From Asanoa ferruginea (GTDB lineage: Bacteria > Actinomycetota > Actinomycetes > Mycobacteriales > Micromonosporaceae), in assembly GCF_003387075.1 (NCBI RefSeq), contig NZ_QUMQ01000001.1, positions 8,618,001-8,682,000 of the forward strand: 64,000 nt of DNA, in the 5' to 3' direction. Position 1 is the first letter of the stretch, and every line of letters starts with the position of its first letter. The notes beneath the pieces were generated by a model. It did not search any database, was not told where the DNA came from, and saw only the letters and a list, made by a program, of their open reading frames with translations. The position numbers and the translations under genes were made by a program. This document shows, piece after piece, positions 9,330-16,641 of the stretch.

Positions 9330-10213
9330 AGGGAGACCTCCCGGCGGCGGAGCGCGCCGGTCACGACGAGGGCGACCACCGCGGAGATCGCCAGCAGGAG
9401 CATCGCGACGGCGCTGGCGTAGCCGACGCGGTCGCTGGTGAACGCCAGCTTGACGATGTAGAGCGCGGTCGACTGGGTGGAGTTGGCCGGGCCGCCGCCG
9501 GTGAGCACGGTGATGATGTCGTAGAGCTTCAGCACGGTGATCAGCGAGATGGTCACGCTGATCGTGGTGCCCGGCGCCAGCATCGGCCAGGTGATCTTGC
9601 GGAAGCGTTGGGTGCCGCGGACGCCGTCGAGGGAGGCCATGTCGTTGAGCTCGAGCGGGATGCTCTGGAGCGCGGCGAGGTATACGACGGTGGTGAAGCC
9701 GCTCATCACCCAGGTGACCACCAGGCCGATGGAGAACAACGCGGCGTGCGGGCTGCCCAGCCACGGGTAGGGCTCGTCGAGGATGCCGACCTTCAGCAGC
9801 GCGGTGTTGAGCAGGCCGTTCTGGGTCAGGATGGTCTGCCAGACGAACCCGACGATCACCCCGGAAAGAACCTGGGGAAGGAATGCGAGGGTACGCATCA
9901 CGCGGTAGCTCAGGCTCGTGCGGTTGAGCAGCATCGCGAAGCCGACCCCGAGCGCGTTGGCGGCGACGGTCACGCCGAACGCGAGGATCAGCGTGAAGGT
10001 GAGGCTGGCCTTGAGCGCGTCGTCGCTGGCCATCTCGGTGTAGTTGGCGAAGCCGACGAAGTCGTTGGTCGCCTTGAGCGGGTTTTCGTTGGTGAAGCTG
10101 CTGCGCAGGCTGAGCAGCAGCGGCAGCACCAGGAAGACCAGGTAGAGCAGGAGGGCGAGGGCGGCGAGCAGGGTCAGGCCCCGCTCGCCGGCCTTGAGGT
10201 GCTTCTTTCTCAC
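9326..10213 (-). CDS. ABC sugar transporter permease, MalF type
   Basis: About 295 residues with six membrane segments (first at LLAALALLLYLVFLVLPLLL) and an EAA-like loop, MASLDGVRGTQRFRKITWP. It pairs with the MalG-type permease downstream in a carbohydrate importer. I prefer the GTG at 10213 (VRKKHLKAGERG) because it makes a GTGA overlap with the stop of the binding-protein gene, matching the overlaps elsewhere in this operon, and has GGAAG upstream. An ATG at 10231 would add six residues. No unusual residues are seen. Confidence 0.92.
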   Translation of the reverse strand: MRKKHLKAGERGLTLLAALALLLYLVFLVLPLLLSLRSSFTNENPLKATNDFVGFANYTEMASDDALKASLTFTLILAFGVTVAANALGVGFAMLLNRTSLSYRVMRTLAFLPQVLSGVIVGFVWQTILTQNGLLNTALLKVGILDEPYPWLGSPHAALFSIGLVVTWVMSGFTTVVYLAALQSIPLELNDMASLDGVRGTQRFRKITWPMLAPGTTISVTISLITVLKLYDIITVLTGGGPANSTQSTALYIVKLAFTSDRVGYASAVAMLLLAISAVVALVVTGALRRREVSL

Positions 10214-11487
10214 TGAACGGCGGTCTTCCATGCGTCGTCGAGCTTCTTCATCTCACCCGCGACGTCGTCCTTGCTGAACAGGGCCTGCGCGGCGGCGTAG
10301 AACGCGTCGTTGAGACCCGGCGGCAGCGCGTCGTCGTTGGTCGCCCAACCGATCGCGTTGACCTTGTTGTTGTCCTGGCCGACGTAGGCGTAGGAGTCCT
10401 TGAAGACCTGGGTCACCGTGACGCCGTAGTCGTCGAGGGTCTTGCCCTTGAGCATCGGGAACGCGCCGTCGGTCTCGATCAGCGCCTTGAGGTTGGCCGG
10501 GTTGAGCGACCAGGCCTGGCCGAACTTCTCGGCGAGCGCGGTGTCCTTGGCCTTCGCGGAGATGGCCATCGAGCCGCCGCCGACGAACGGGACGACGACG
10601 CTGCCGTCGTCGGTCGGCCACGGGAAGGAGCCGAAGTCGTCGGCGGTGTCCTTGGGTACAGAGCCGAGGAACCAGCTACCCATCGGGTACATGGCCGACT
10701 TGCCGCTGGTGAATCGCGTGATGGAGTCGGCGTATTTGACGCCGAGGGCACCCTTGTCGAAGTAGCCGCTGGAGACGAGCGTGCGGTACTTCTGCACTGC
10801 CGTGACGACGTCTTGATCGGCGAACTTCACCTTGTCGGCGTAGCGGTCCTGCAGCCAGTTCTTGTTCTTGCCGAGGATGTCGGCGGAGATGATGCCGACC
10901 AGGGGCATGCTCGCGGCGAACGGGTCGGCGCCACCGAGTTCGATCGGATTGATGTTCTTGGCCTTGAGCTTGGCGCAGGCGTCGAGGAACTCGGCCCAGG
11001 TCTTCGGCGCCGCGGCGATGCCGGCCTGCGCGAACAGCTTCTTGTTGTAGTAGACCTGCGGCACGATCTGCGAGTTCGTCGGCGGGATGTAGACCTCGCC
11101 CTTGAGCGAGTTGGCCGAGGGCAGCAGGAAGTTGGCGTCGATCCACGTCTTGTCGTAGGGCTTGAGCAGCCCGGCGCCGACGAAGTTGGACGGGGTGATC
11201 GACTGAAGCAGGTCCGGGAACTGACCGGACTGCTGGAGCTGCTTGGCGTAGCCATCGCGGTCGGTGCTGGGTGCGACGATCTTGTTGATCTTCACGCCGG
11301 GGGTCTGCGCGGTGGCGGCGGCGATCGAGGCGTCCCAGAACTTCGCGTCGAGGCTGGGCGTTTCGAAGACAAGGTAGGTCAGAGCGGTCTCGCCGCTTTC
11401 GTTCCCTCCGCCGTCGCCGCTTCCACATGCGGCGGTGAGGGCGAGGAGACCGGCGACGCACGCCGCTAGCAGCGGCTTCCGTATCAA
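10210..11487 (-). CDS. Lipoprotein sugar-binding protein of an ABC importer
   Basis: A 425-residue extracellular solute-binding protein (family 1) that captures a sugar and delivers it to the two permeases. The first 20 residues (IRKPLLAACVAGLLALTAA) form a lipoprotein signal with the lipid-accepting Cys at residue 21, followed by a Gly/Ser-rich linker. The start is an unusual TTG at 11487, chosen because AGGAGG lies five bases upstream and the signal peptide begins immediately; a longer in-frame start at 11523 would put a charged stretch before the signal. It is the first gene of the five-gene operon and sits behind the operator at 11535-11552, so it should be induced by the substrate. Confidence 0.93.
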   Translation of the reverse strand: MIRKPLLAACVAGLLALTAACGSGDGGGNESGETALTYLVFETPSLDAKFWDASIAAATAQTPGVKINKIVAPSTDRDGYAKQLQQSGQFPDLLQSITPSNFVGAGLLKPYDKTWIDANFLLPSANSLKGEVYIPPTNSQIVPQVYYNKKLFAQAGIAAAPKTWAEFLDACAKLKAKNINPIELGGADPFAASMPLVGIISADILGKNKNWLQDRYADKVKFADQDVVTAVQKYRTLVSSGYFDKGALGVKYADSITRFTSGKSAMYPMGSWFLGSVPKDTADDFGSFPWPTDDGSVVVPFVGGGSMAISAKAKDTALAEKFGQAWSLNPANLKALIETDGAFPMLKGKTLDDYGVTVTQVFKDSYAYVGQDNNKVNAIGWATNDDALPPGLNDAFYAAAQALFSKDDVAGEMKKLDDAWKTAVQ

Positions 11488-11534
11488 GGGGTCCTCCTGG
11501 GGACTGGGTTTGGGTCTAGTCAAGTTGATCAGTC

Positions 11535-11552
11535 CGGGATAACGTTATCCCG
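11535..11552. promoter_or_regulatory. LacI-family operator, perfect 18-bp palindrome
   Basis: CGGGATAACGTTATCCCG is fully self-complementary, with the central CG typical of LacI/GalR sites. It lies between the divergent lacI-type gene and the sugar operon, immediately downstream of the -10 box of the operon promoter, so a bound repressor would cover the transcription start. Confidence 0.85.
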
Positions 11553-11553
11553 A

Positions 11554-11581
11554 AGCATAGGAAGTTTCACTCACGTGTCAA
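11554..11581 (-). promoter_or_regulatory. Promoter of the sugar operon (-35 TTGACA, -10 TATGCT)
   Basis: On the minus strand TTGACA (11576-11581) and TATGCT (11554-11559) are separated by 16 bases, close to the housekeeping consensus. Such a strong promoter would need repression, which the adjacent palindrome provides. The leader to the TTG start of the binding-protein gene would be about 60 bases. Confidence 0.75.
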
Positions 11582-11630
11582 GAGTGTTGTCGGGTCGCTC
11601 TGGCGAGCGTCCGAAGAGGAGGATCAGGCG

Positions 11631-12650
11631 ATGACCGATCGGGTTAGCGGCGTACGCAGAAAGCGCCCGACCATGCGGGACGTGGCCCGCGAGGCCGGCG
11701 TCGCGCTGCGCACCGTGTCCCGCGTCGTCAACGCTGATCCGACGGTGGGTGCGCACCTGGTCAGCCGCGTCCAGGCGGCGATCACCGCGCTGGATTACGC
11801 GCCCGACGAGCGGGCGCAGCAGCTCCGCCGGGGCACGTCCGGGACGATCGGGGCCGCGGTCCGCAATCTGGCCGACGCGCACCCGGTGCTGTCCGCGGTC
11901 GACAACGCGGCGCGGGCGCGCGGTCTCGGCGTCCTGGCCATGTCGACGGAGGATGACGAGGCCCGCGAGCGCGAGGCGGTCATGTCCATGTGCCGGCGGC
12001 GGGTGGACGGGATCGTCATCGAGCCGATAGGGCCTAGTCACGACTACCTGTCCGCCGAGGTGGCGGGGGGTTTGGCGGTGGTCGCGGTCGACCGGCCCTG
12101 CGCCGGCGTCGAGGCCGATGCGGTGCTGTCCGACAACGCCGCGGGGATAGGGATGGCTTATCGGCAGCTCTCGGTGCACGGGCATCGCCGGATCGCCTAC
12201 ATCGGCGACGACGAGCGGATCTTCACGGGGCGCGAGCGGGCGGCTGCCTTCCGTGCCTGTGTCGCGGCCAGCGGTGGGCCGTTGACCGGGATGGTGCATC
12301 CGGGGGTGGTGACGACCGCGCGGGTCGCTTCGGCGTTGGCGTCGGTGTTGTCGGGTGCGTCGCCGGCGACGGCGCTGATCACCGGGAACGTGGCTACGAC
12401 CATTGAGGCGCTGCGCTATCTCGGGGCCGATGCGGGGCGGTTGGCGCTGGTCGGGTTCGACGACTTTCCGCTGGCTGACATCCTGCGGCCCGGGTTGACG
12501 GTGGTCGCGCAGGACACGGCGGTGATCGGCCGGACGGCGATCGACCTCCTGGTCGCGCGGGCCGCGGACCCGGCCCGGCCCGTGCAGACGGTGACGGTGC
12601 CGGTCGAGCTCATCGCCCGCGGCTCGGGCGAACTGCCAGCGCCATCCTGA
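11631..12650 (+). CDS. LacI-family transcriptional repressor
   Basis: A 339-residue regulator. Residues 14-60 form the LacI helix-turn-helix and hinge (TMRDVAREAGVALRTVSRVVN, then YAPDERAQQLRRG), and the rest is a periplasmic-binding-protein-like sensor domain (VDGIVIEP, GHRRIAYIGDD, ALVGFDDFPLAD). AGGAGG lies upstream of ATG 11631. It is divergent from the sugar operon and most likely binds the palindrome at 11535-11552 and possibly the related half at 13135-13146. The 3' end of the gene, including the stop codon, is part of a 62-bp tandem repeat. Confidence 0.93.
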   Translation: MTDRVSGVRRKRPTMRDVAREAGVALRTVSRVVNADPTVGAHLVSRVQAAITALDYAPDERAQQLRRGTSGTIGAAVRNLADAHPVLSAVDNAARARGLGVLAMSTEDDEAREREAVMSMCRRRVDGIVIEPIGPSHDYLSAEVAGGLAVVAVDRPCAGVEADAVLSDNAAGIGMAYRQLSVHGHRRIAYIGDDERIFTGRERAAAFRACVAASGGPLTGMVHPGVVTTARVASALASVLSGASPATALITGNVATTIEALRYLGADAGRLALVGFDDFPLADILRPGLTVVAQDTAVIGRTAIDLLVARAADPARPVQTVTVPVELIARGSGELPAPS

Positions 12651-12787
12651 TCCCCAGGCGCGCCCCCAGACTCATCGCCCGCGGCTCGGGCGAACTGCCA
12701 GCGCCATCCTGATCCCCAGGCGCGCCCCCAGACTCATCGCTCGCCGGTCGGGCGAGATGCCTGCGCCGTCCTGGCCCCGAACCGCGC
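12609..12787. repeat. 62-bp tandem repeat spanning the lacI stop codon
   Basis: The 62-bp unit starting CTCATCGCCCGCGGCTCGGG occurs at 12609-12670 and again, identically, at 12671-12732; a diverged third copy runs from 12733 to about 12787. The first unit contains the last 13 codons and stop of the LacI-type gene, so the tail of the gene has been duplicated downstream. The two exact copies point to a recent event or strong gene conversion. Confidence 0.9.
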
Positions 12788-12869
12788 CACACGGCGGGCG
12801 ACCTCGGCGGATGGGGCACGTGCCTACCACCGGGCGTGTCGCGCCGCGGGCGGGTAGGTCCGCGCGGGC

Positions 12870-12909
12870 GTACACAACAAAACATGTGGCTACATGTTTT
12901 GTTATGTAC
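12870..12909. repeat. Dispersed 40-bp AT-rich palindromic repeat, copy 1
   Basis: Two 18-base arms (12870-12887 and 12892-12909; core ACAAAACATGT) pair with one mismatch around a GGCT loop. The element is strikingly AT-rich against its GC-rich flanks. A second copy lies at 29349-29388 in inverted orientation; the two share a run of 27 identical bases across the loop, and the flanking TCCGCGC and GCCGCGAC blocks are also conserved. It may be a REP/MITE-like repeat, a protein-binding site or an RNA hairpin. Confidence 0.85.
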
Positions 12910-13134
12910 GCCGCGACGACGTGGTCCGCCCCCTCCGCGACACGCCCGGCCGCGCAGCGCCGGCGGCGCTCGAGCCCATCACCGGCGGTCGTGGCAACCT
13001 GCTGGCCCGAGGCGGGCGGCCCGAGCCCGTCACCGCCGGCTGCGGCAGAGGTGCCGGCGCCGTGTCGACGGCGAAACGTGCCGGGCCGGGCTCGTCGCAT
13101 GCGGCTTCGGCGGACCGTCCTGAGCTGAACGCGC

Positions 13135-13146
13135 GATAACGTTATC
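13135..13146. promoter_or_regulatory. Second GATAACGTTATC palindrome (possible LacI operator)
   Basis: A 12-bp perfect palindrome identical to the core of the operator at 11535-11552 but without the outer CGG/CCG arms. It lies about 40-50 bases before the PaaI-like gene. It may be a weaker or auxiliary site for the same LacI-type repressor. Confidence 0.55.
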
Positions 13147-13186
13147 CCTGCTGTGCGGGATGCCGGAATGCGCATAGGGTGCGGTG

Positions 13187-13573
13187 ATGGACGGTGCCGC
13201 CGAGATGTTCGCACGCGACCGGGCGTCAGAGTCGCTCGGGATGTCGGTCGTGAAGCTGGAGCCGGGCCGCGCGGTCCTGGAGATGACCGTGACGGACCTG
13301 ATGGTCAACGGCCACGGCATCGCCCACGGCGGGTTCATCTTCCTGCTCGCGGACTCCGCGTTCGCGGGCGCCTGCAACTACCCGGGCGCGGTCACCGTGG
13401 CGGCGTCAGCGGAGATCGTGTTCGTATCACCCGCCCGCGAGGGCGAACGCCTGACCGCCACGGCGGTCGAACGCCATCGCGCCGGCCGGTCCGGGATCTA
13501 CGACGTCACGGTCCGCTGCGGCGAACGGCTGGTGGCCGAGTTCCGCGGCCTGAGCCGCACGCTGGCCGCGTAA
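13187..13573 (+). CDS. PaaI-like hotdog thioesterase
   Basis: A 128-residue single-hotdog acyl-CoA thioesterase resembling hydroxyphenylacetyl-CoA thioesterase PaaI. The signature NGHGIAHGGFIFLLADSAFA contains the conserved HGG and the acidic residue of the active site; VAASAEIVFVSPAREG follows. PaaI removes CoA from stalled phenylacetyl-CoA pathway intermediates. No other paa genes are nearby, so the pathway link is inferred from family only. The start is ATG 13187 (GTG 13184 is directly before it); a TAGGGT box about seven bases upstream suggests a leaderless or nearly leaderless transcript. A decayed copy of the end of a similar gene lies at 15200-15276. Confidence 0.85.
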   Translation: MDGAAEMFARDRASESLGMSVVKLEPGRAVLEMTVTDLMVNGHGIAHGGFIFLLADSAFAGACNYPGAVTVAASAEIVFVSPAREGERLTATAVERHRAGRSGIYDVTVRCGERLVAEFRGLSRTLAA

Positions 13574-13604
13574 GTGGCTCGCGGATCTTAGGCGTGTACG
13601 GGAT

Positions 13605-14103
13605 GTGAGAAGTGAGCAGGCGCAGTTCGCAGAGTTCTACCGCGCCCACCGCGCCGCCTGTGTAAAGGCGGTGGTGGCCGGCACGCGTGACCGCCAGGGT
13701 GCAGAGGATCTGGTCGCCGAGGCGTTCACCAGAGCCTGGATGTCCTGGCGGAAAGTCAGCCGGCACCCGGCCCCGCAGGCGTGGGTGGTCCCGCACGGCC
13801 CTGAACGTGCGGGTTTCGACGTGGCGGCGGCGCCGGCGCGAGGTCGCGCTGGCCGACGACCACGACGTGGCGGCCGGCCTGGACATCGGCGGCGTCGACG
13901 CGACCCCGCTGGAGATGCTGCGGCGGCTGCCAGCCCGGCAACACGAGGTGATCGCGCTGCGGACGTTCCTGGACCTGGACACCGAGACGACCGCGCAGGT
14001 GCTCGGGATCGCCTCGGGCACCGTCACTGCTCACCTGTCCCGGGCCGTCGCGACGCTGCGCGACCATCTCGTACCGGCGAAGACCCAGGAGATCGAGCGG
14101 TGA
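13605..14103 (+). pseudogene. SigE-like ECF sigma factor, frameshifted
   Basis: The gene starts at GTG 13605 with region 2 of a small actinobacterial SigE-type sigma factor (FAEFYRAHRAACVKAV; GAEDLVAEAFTRAW; SWRKV). At about 13788-13790 an extra C in GTGGTCCCGCAC moves the frame. After this point the correct protein continues one frame over (TALNVRVSTWRRRRRE, then LPARQHEVIALRTFLDL and the region 4 helix-turn-helix GIASGTVTAHLSRAVATLR) and ends at 14103. Removing one base gives an intact 165-residue protein. The total length of 499 bases is one more than a multiple of three, consistent with a single insertion. It is either a real mutation or a sequencing error. Confidence 0.85.
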
Positions 14104-14656
14104 GAGACGAAGACGTCCTTCAAGTAGTGTCCGACGACCTGTCCGGCCTCGACCTGCACACTCCGTCAGAGGAGATCATCGCCGCGGGCACCTCGCGGCG
14201 CCGGCGGCGGTTGCCGGGGCCTGGGTGTCGCTCGCCGCAGGGCTGGCCGTGGCGATTCCGGCGCTGGGTGGCTCCGCACCCACCGCGGCGCCGATCGCGG
14301 CCCAGCCGGGCAGTGCGGCCCCGGTGGAGCTGGCCGCGTTCTCCGTGGTCAGCAACGCGAACGGCACGGTGACCCTCGAGCTGTCGCGCGAGCAACTCGC
14401 CGACCCGGGCGCGGTCCGCGAGGCGCTGACCGCGGCCGGCGTGCCGGCCGACGTGAGGATCGGCTCGGCCTGCTTCTCCGTGCCTGCCCCGGCCGGGCAG
14501 GATCGGGTGTTCTCCAGCAGTGGACGGGCATTGGTGATCAGTCCTGCGGCCATCCCGAAGGGCGCGGTGGTGGCCATCGGCTACCGCCACCCGTCATCCG
14601 ACCGCCCGATCGCGTTCGGCCTGGCGTGGCCGGACCGGATGACGCTAACCGCCTAG
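14100..14656 (+). pseudogene. Membrane-anchored partner of the SigE-like factor, frameshifted
   Basis: GTG 14100 overlaps the sigma-factor stop (GTGA). The first about 35 residues (RDEDVLQVVSDDL, then TPSEEIIAAGTSRRRRR) are typical of the short cytoplasmic head of the protein commonly encoded behind SigE-like genes. The frame is lost at about 14198-14212 and resumes in another frame as VAGAWVSLAAGLAVAIPALGG, a membrane segment, followed by an about 125-residue extracellular part (VELAAFSVVSNANGTVTLEL...ACFSVPAPAG). Its role is unproven; by context it may be an anti-sigma-like or secreted partner. With the sigma gene also broken, the pair looks non-functional as read. Confidence 0.75.
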
Positions 14657-14667
14657 CCGGCCACGGC

Positions 14668-14703
14668 GCGGCGCCGCCTCCGTTGACTGGCGGGCGGCGC
14701 CGC
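14668..14703. terminator. GC hairpin after the sigma/partner pair
   Basis: The arms GCGGCGCCGCC (14668-14678) and its complement (14693-14703) form an 11-bp stem around a 14-base loop directly after the stop at 14656. A factor-independent terminator is plausible, although no T tract follows. Confidence 0.5.
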
Positions 14704-14724
14704 CTGGTTAGGGTGTCCGCAATA

Positions 14725-15083
14725 GTGACCGACTACGGCGTCGTCGAGGTCCTGCGAACGCAGGTGGCCCTTGCCCGGGAGCCGTTCGACGTCGTGGTGT
14801 GGGTCGGCGTGGACTGCCTGACCGACGGGATCCGGAGCGACGGCGGCACCGTCGACGAGAAGGCCATCGCCCGGACGGTGTGGGATGCGACGGACGCTCT
14901 GTTCGCCGAGCACCTCGCCGCGCAGAATGACTGGCCGGCGCCACCGACAGCGACCGGCTGAGCGTCGCGTTTCTCGAGCTGGGCCGGACCAACGTGGCCT
15001 TTGCCTGCGGGATGGTGGAAGCGTTGCGGTGCCAAGGACTGCCCCGCGGTGGGACGGCTCGACCGACACGCGCAATGAGGTAA
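14725..15083 (+). pseudogene. DUF6891-like gene fragment, frameshifted
   Basis: From GTG 14725, preceded by a TAGGGT box, the frame reads TDYGVVEVLRTQVALAREPF, then DALFAEHLAAQNDWPAP, and stops at 14961. One frame over, without a break in homology, it continues as TDSDRLSVAFLELGRTNVAFA and reaches a stop at 15081-15083. The pattern of an acidic helix, QxxWPxxTDxDRLxxAFxxL, resembles the middle of DUF6891-type proteins of unknown function. A missing base near 14943 explains the break. The last 30 codons have no clear match, so the end may be decayed. The family assignment is from memory of the pattern and is tentative. Confidence 0.45.
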
Positions 15084-15199
15084 CGGCGGCGAACCGGCCG
15101 CCTCGCGGCTCACCCGGGTTCGTTGCGGGAGCTGGACTTCACCGTCGCGCGATCGTGCAACATAGCTGGAACGCCGAAGGCACGCTGTGGATGGAATAC

Positions 15200-15276
15200 C
15201 TCGACGACGGCACCGTTCGCTGCGCGAATCGCCTGTGGGCGAGTTCCTCGGCCAGAGCCGCACGCTTTCTGGCTAG
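15200..15276 (+). pseudogene. Decayed 3' end of a PaaI-like thioesterase gene
   Basis: With one base restored after 15235 this stretch reads TVRCANRLVGEFLGQSRTLSG and stop, against TVRCGERLVAEFRGLSRTLAA at the end of the intact thioesterase at 13187-13573. The DNA is also alignable over about 60 bases, roughly three quarters identical by eye. Nothing upstream clearly matches the rest of the family, so only the tail survives. I infer an old duplication or a second thioesterase gene lost by deletion. Confidence 0.55.
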
Positions 15277-15374
15277 CCGCATGTGTTGAGCGGCACCAAC
15301 GTCTTCTCGCCTTCCGCCTCGGACATTCAGCGATGGGCTAGCCATGGGTGTTGTGCTAGCGCCGGTTCACCAAC

Positions 15375-16118
15375 TCACCTACCGTGCCAACGACTAGAAA
15401 GAAAGGCTCCGCATTCGCGGACAGCACGCAAGTACGGCAGCCACTCGTTAACGGTTCTAGATTTCAGCGGCAAATCGATCAGTGGCTCCCTTGCCAGAGT
15501 CCCCTGGGAAGCACGGAGCTCGCCTGCAGACACGAGCGGCATTACGTAGTCGGACTGCCCGTCACGTGATTTCATCAGGTTCGGACTCAACAATTCCGTA
15601 ACCGTGATTCTCCCAGCCGTCTGATCGAGGTGAAACACAGCGTGGATGCCTGAGTCACGCATGCCGACCGTAGCGTCGAGGGGCACAATCTCGCAAAGCC
15701 TGTCGATGGCAAGGTGGAGCAGCTGGCACACATCGATGGCGTCGCTTACGACCTCCGAAGGAGGCAGCCTGTACTCGTGCTCCATGATGTTGCGCTCGAC
15801 GTTCAACTTTCGAAGGATCCGGAGCGAGATGAGATCGCAAGAGTCCAACAACTGGAGTTTGGCGGCGAAGCTTAAGCGCTTGTTGCACGCAAGCAGCCCG
15901 TAGTTGTGCAGAACTGTGTCGATCATCAGATGAAACGATCGCTTGGCGTTGCCTAGCGCGTTGACCAATCCCTGTTCCAGGCCCGAGGCATAGTCGGCGC
16001 GCGCAAAAGAGAGATACTGCGCAGCAGAGATTTCCGATGCCAGCTCAATAAACCCTCCATATGCCGCCACCCCGACATAGGTGAACGGCCCTTCGTCTGC
16101 CGTCACGACCGTGGCCAC
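15375..16118 (-). CDS. Hypothetical protein with HEPN-like R-x4-H motif
   Basis: A 247-residue soluble protein not recognised with certainty. It is largely helical in its middle part, where a long helix reads LISLRILRKLNVERNIMEHE; R109-N-x3-H114 fits the R-x4-6-H motif of HEPN-domain RNases, in which a polar residue often follows the Arg. The C-terminal 100 residues look like a beta-rich domain (AVFHLDQTAGRITVTELL). Base composition is clearly lower in G+C (roughly mid-50s percent by eye) and codons are unlike those of its neighbours, which suggests transfer. GTG 16118 has AGAGG nine bases upstream. It is flanked by gene relics and a toxin cassette. A toxin or phage-defence role is inference only. 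Confidence 0.6.
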   Translation of the reverse strand: MATVVTADEGPFTYVGVAAYGGFIELASEISAAQYLSFARADYASGLEQGLVNALGNAKRSFHLMIDTVLHNYGLLACNKRLSFAAKLQLLDSCDLISLRILRKLNVERNIMEHEYRLPPSEVVSDAIDVCQLLHLAIDRLCEIVPLDATVGMRDSGIHAVFHLDQTAGRITVTELLSPNLMKSRDGQSDYVMPLVSAGELRASQGTLAREPLIDLPLKSRTVNEWLPYLRAVRECGAFLSSRWHGR

Positions 16119-16357
16119 GCCGCGAGCCTCTTTCCCGTCGTTCCATCTTGGACGAACGAAGGATACGGAGTGGCGTTCACCTTCTCAAGTGACTACTTCG
16201 TCGATCACGCTGGCCAGAGAGCAGATGTGACTTCGATTTCGCTCTCCCGGATCCGATCATCGACCTACGTTGCAGGGGTTGATGGTTAGGGAGTGGGCGA
16301 TACTGCTGCGCCAAGGCCACCCAGCCTGTGCCCTAGGACGCAAACGCACCTGCTCTC

Positions 16358-16627
16358 TCAGGCGCGGGCCGCGAGCGCCGCGGCGAGCTTGCCGAGGAAG
16401 TCGCGGATGCTCTCCTCCGAGTGCGGCGTTTCCATGACGTCGTTGAGCGGCCCCGACGAGCGCAGCGCCTCGTTGACGGCGTCCAGCGTCACGGCCCGGT
16501 CGCCGGGATACATGCCACCCACCACCCCGTCCGCGACGCGGTTCACGACCGTGTCGTCGAGGGCCGGGTCGAACTGGATGCCGTAGAGGATGCCGTTGAT
16601 GTGGCCCTTCCAGGCGCCGGTGGTCAT
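16358..16627 (-). CDS. Small protein, presumed immunity protein of the adjacent toxin
   Basis: An 89-residue soluble protein (MTTGAWKGHINGILYGIQFD, then a helical, acidic C-terminal half). AGGAGG lies upstream of ATG 16627, and the gene follows the toxin stop by 14 bases in the same direction, the standard position for an immunity gene. No family is recognised. I infer that it neutralises the C-terminal domain of the toxin encoded at 16642-17739. No signal peptide is present, so it would act in the cytoplasm. Confidence 0.6.
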   Translation of the reverse strand: MTTGAWKGHINGILYGIQFDPALDDTVVNRVADGVVGGMYPGDRAVTLDAVNEALRSSGPLNDVMETPHSEESIRDFLGKLAAALAARA

Positions 16628-16641
16628 GGTGCGGGTTCCTC

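Larger units (their letters stand above)
12651..13186. other. Intergenic region: repeats, palindrome and second operator half
   Basis: No credible gene is seen in these 536 bases. From left to right they hold the second and third copies of the 62-bp repeat, the 40-bp AT-rich palindrome (12870-12909), a degenerate 26-bp direct repeat (12971-12996 and 13022-13047, 21 of 26 bases equal), and a GATAACGTTATC palindrome before the thioesterase gene. Open frames here are non-specific effects of high G+C. Confidence 0.7.

Noticed and set aside
12672-13214. Possible small proteins containing a TKHVAT segment around the palindrome
   Set aside because: The segment is the translation of the palindromic repeat itself, occurs at both copies in different contexts, and lacks start signals.
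16170-16292. A 40-codon plus-strand frame starting VAFTFSSDYFVDHAG between the HEPN-like gene and the immunity gene
   Set aside because: It is short, without a ribosome binding site or recognisable family; it could be a relic but cannot be supported.
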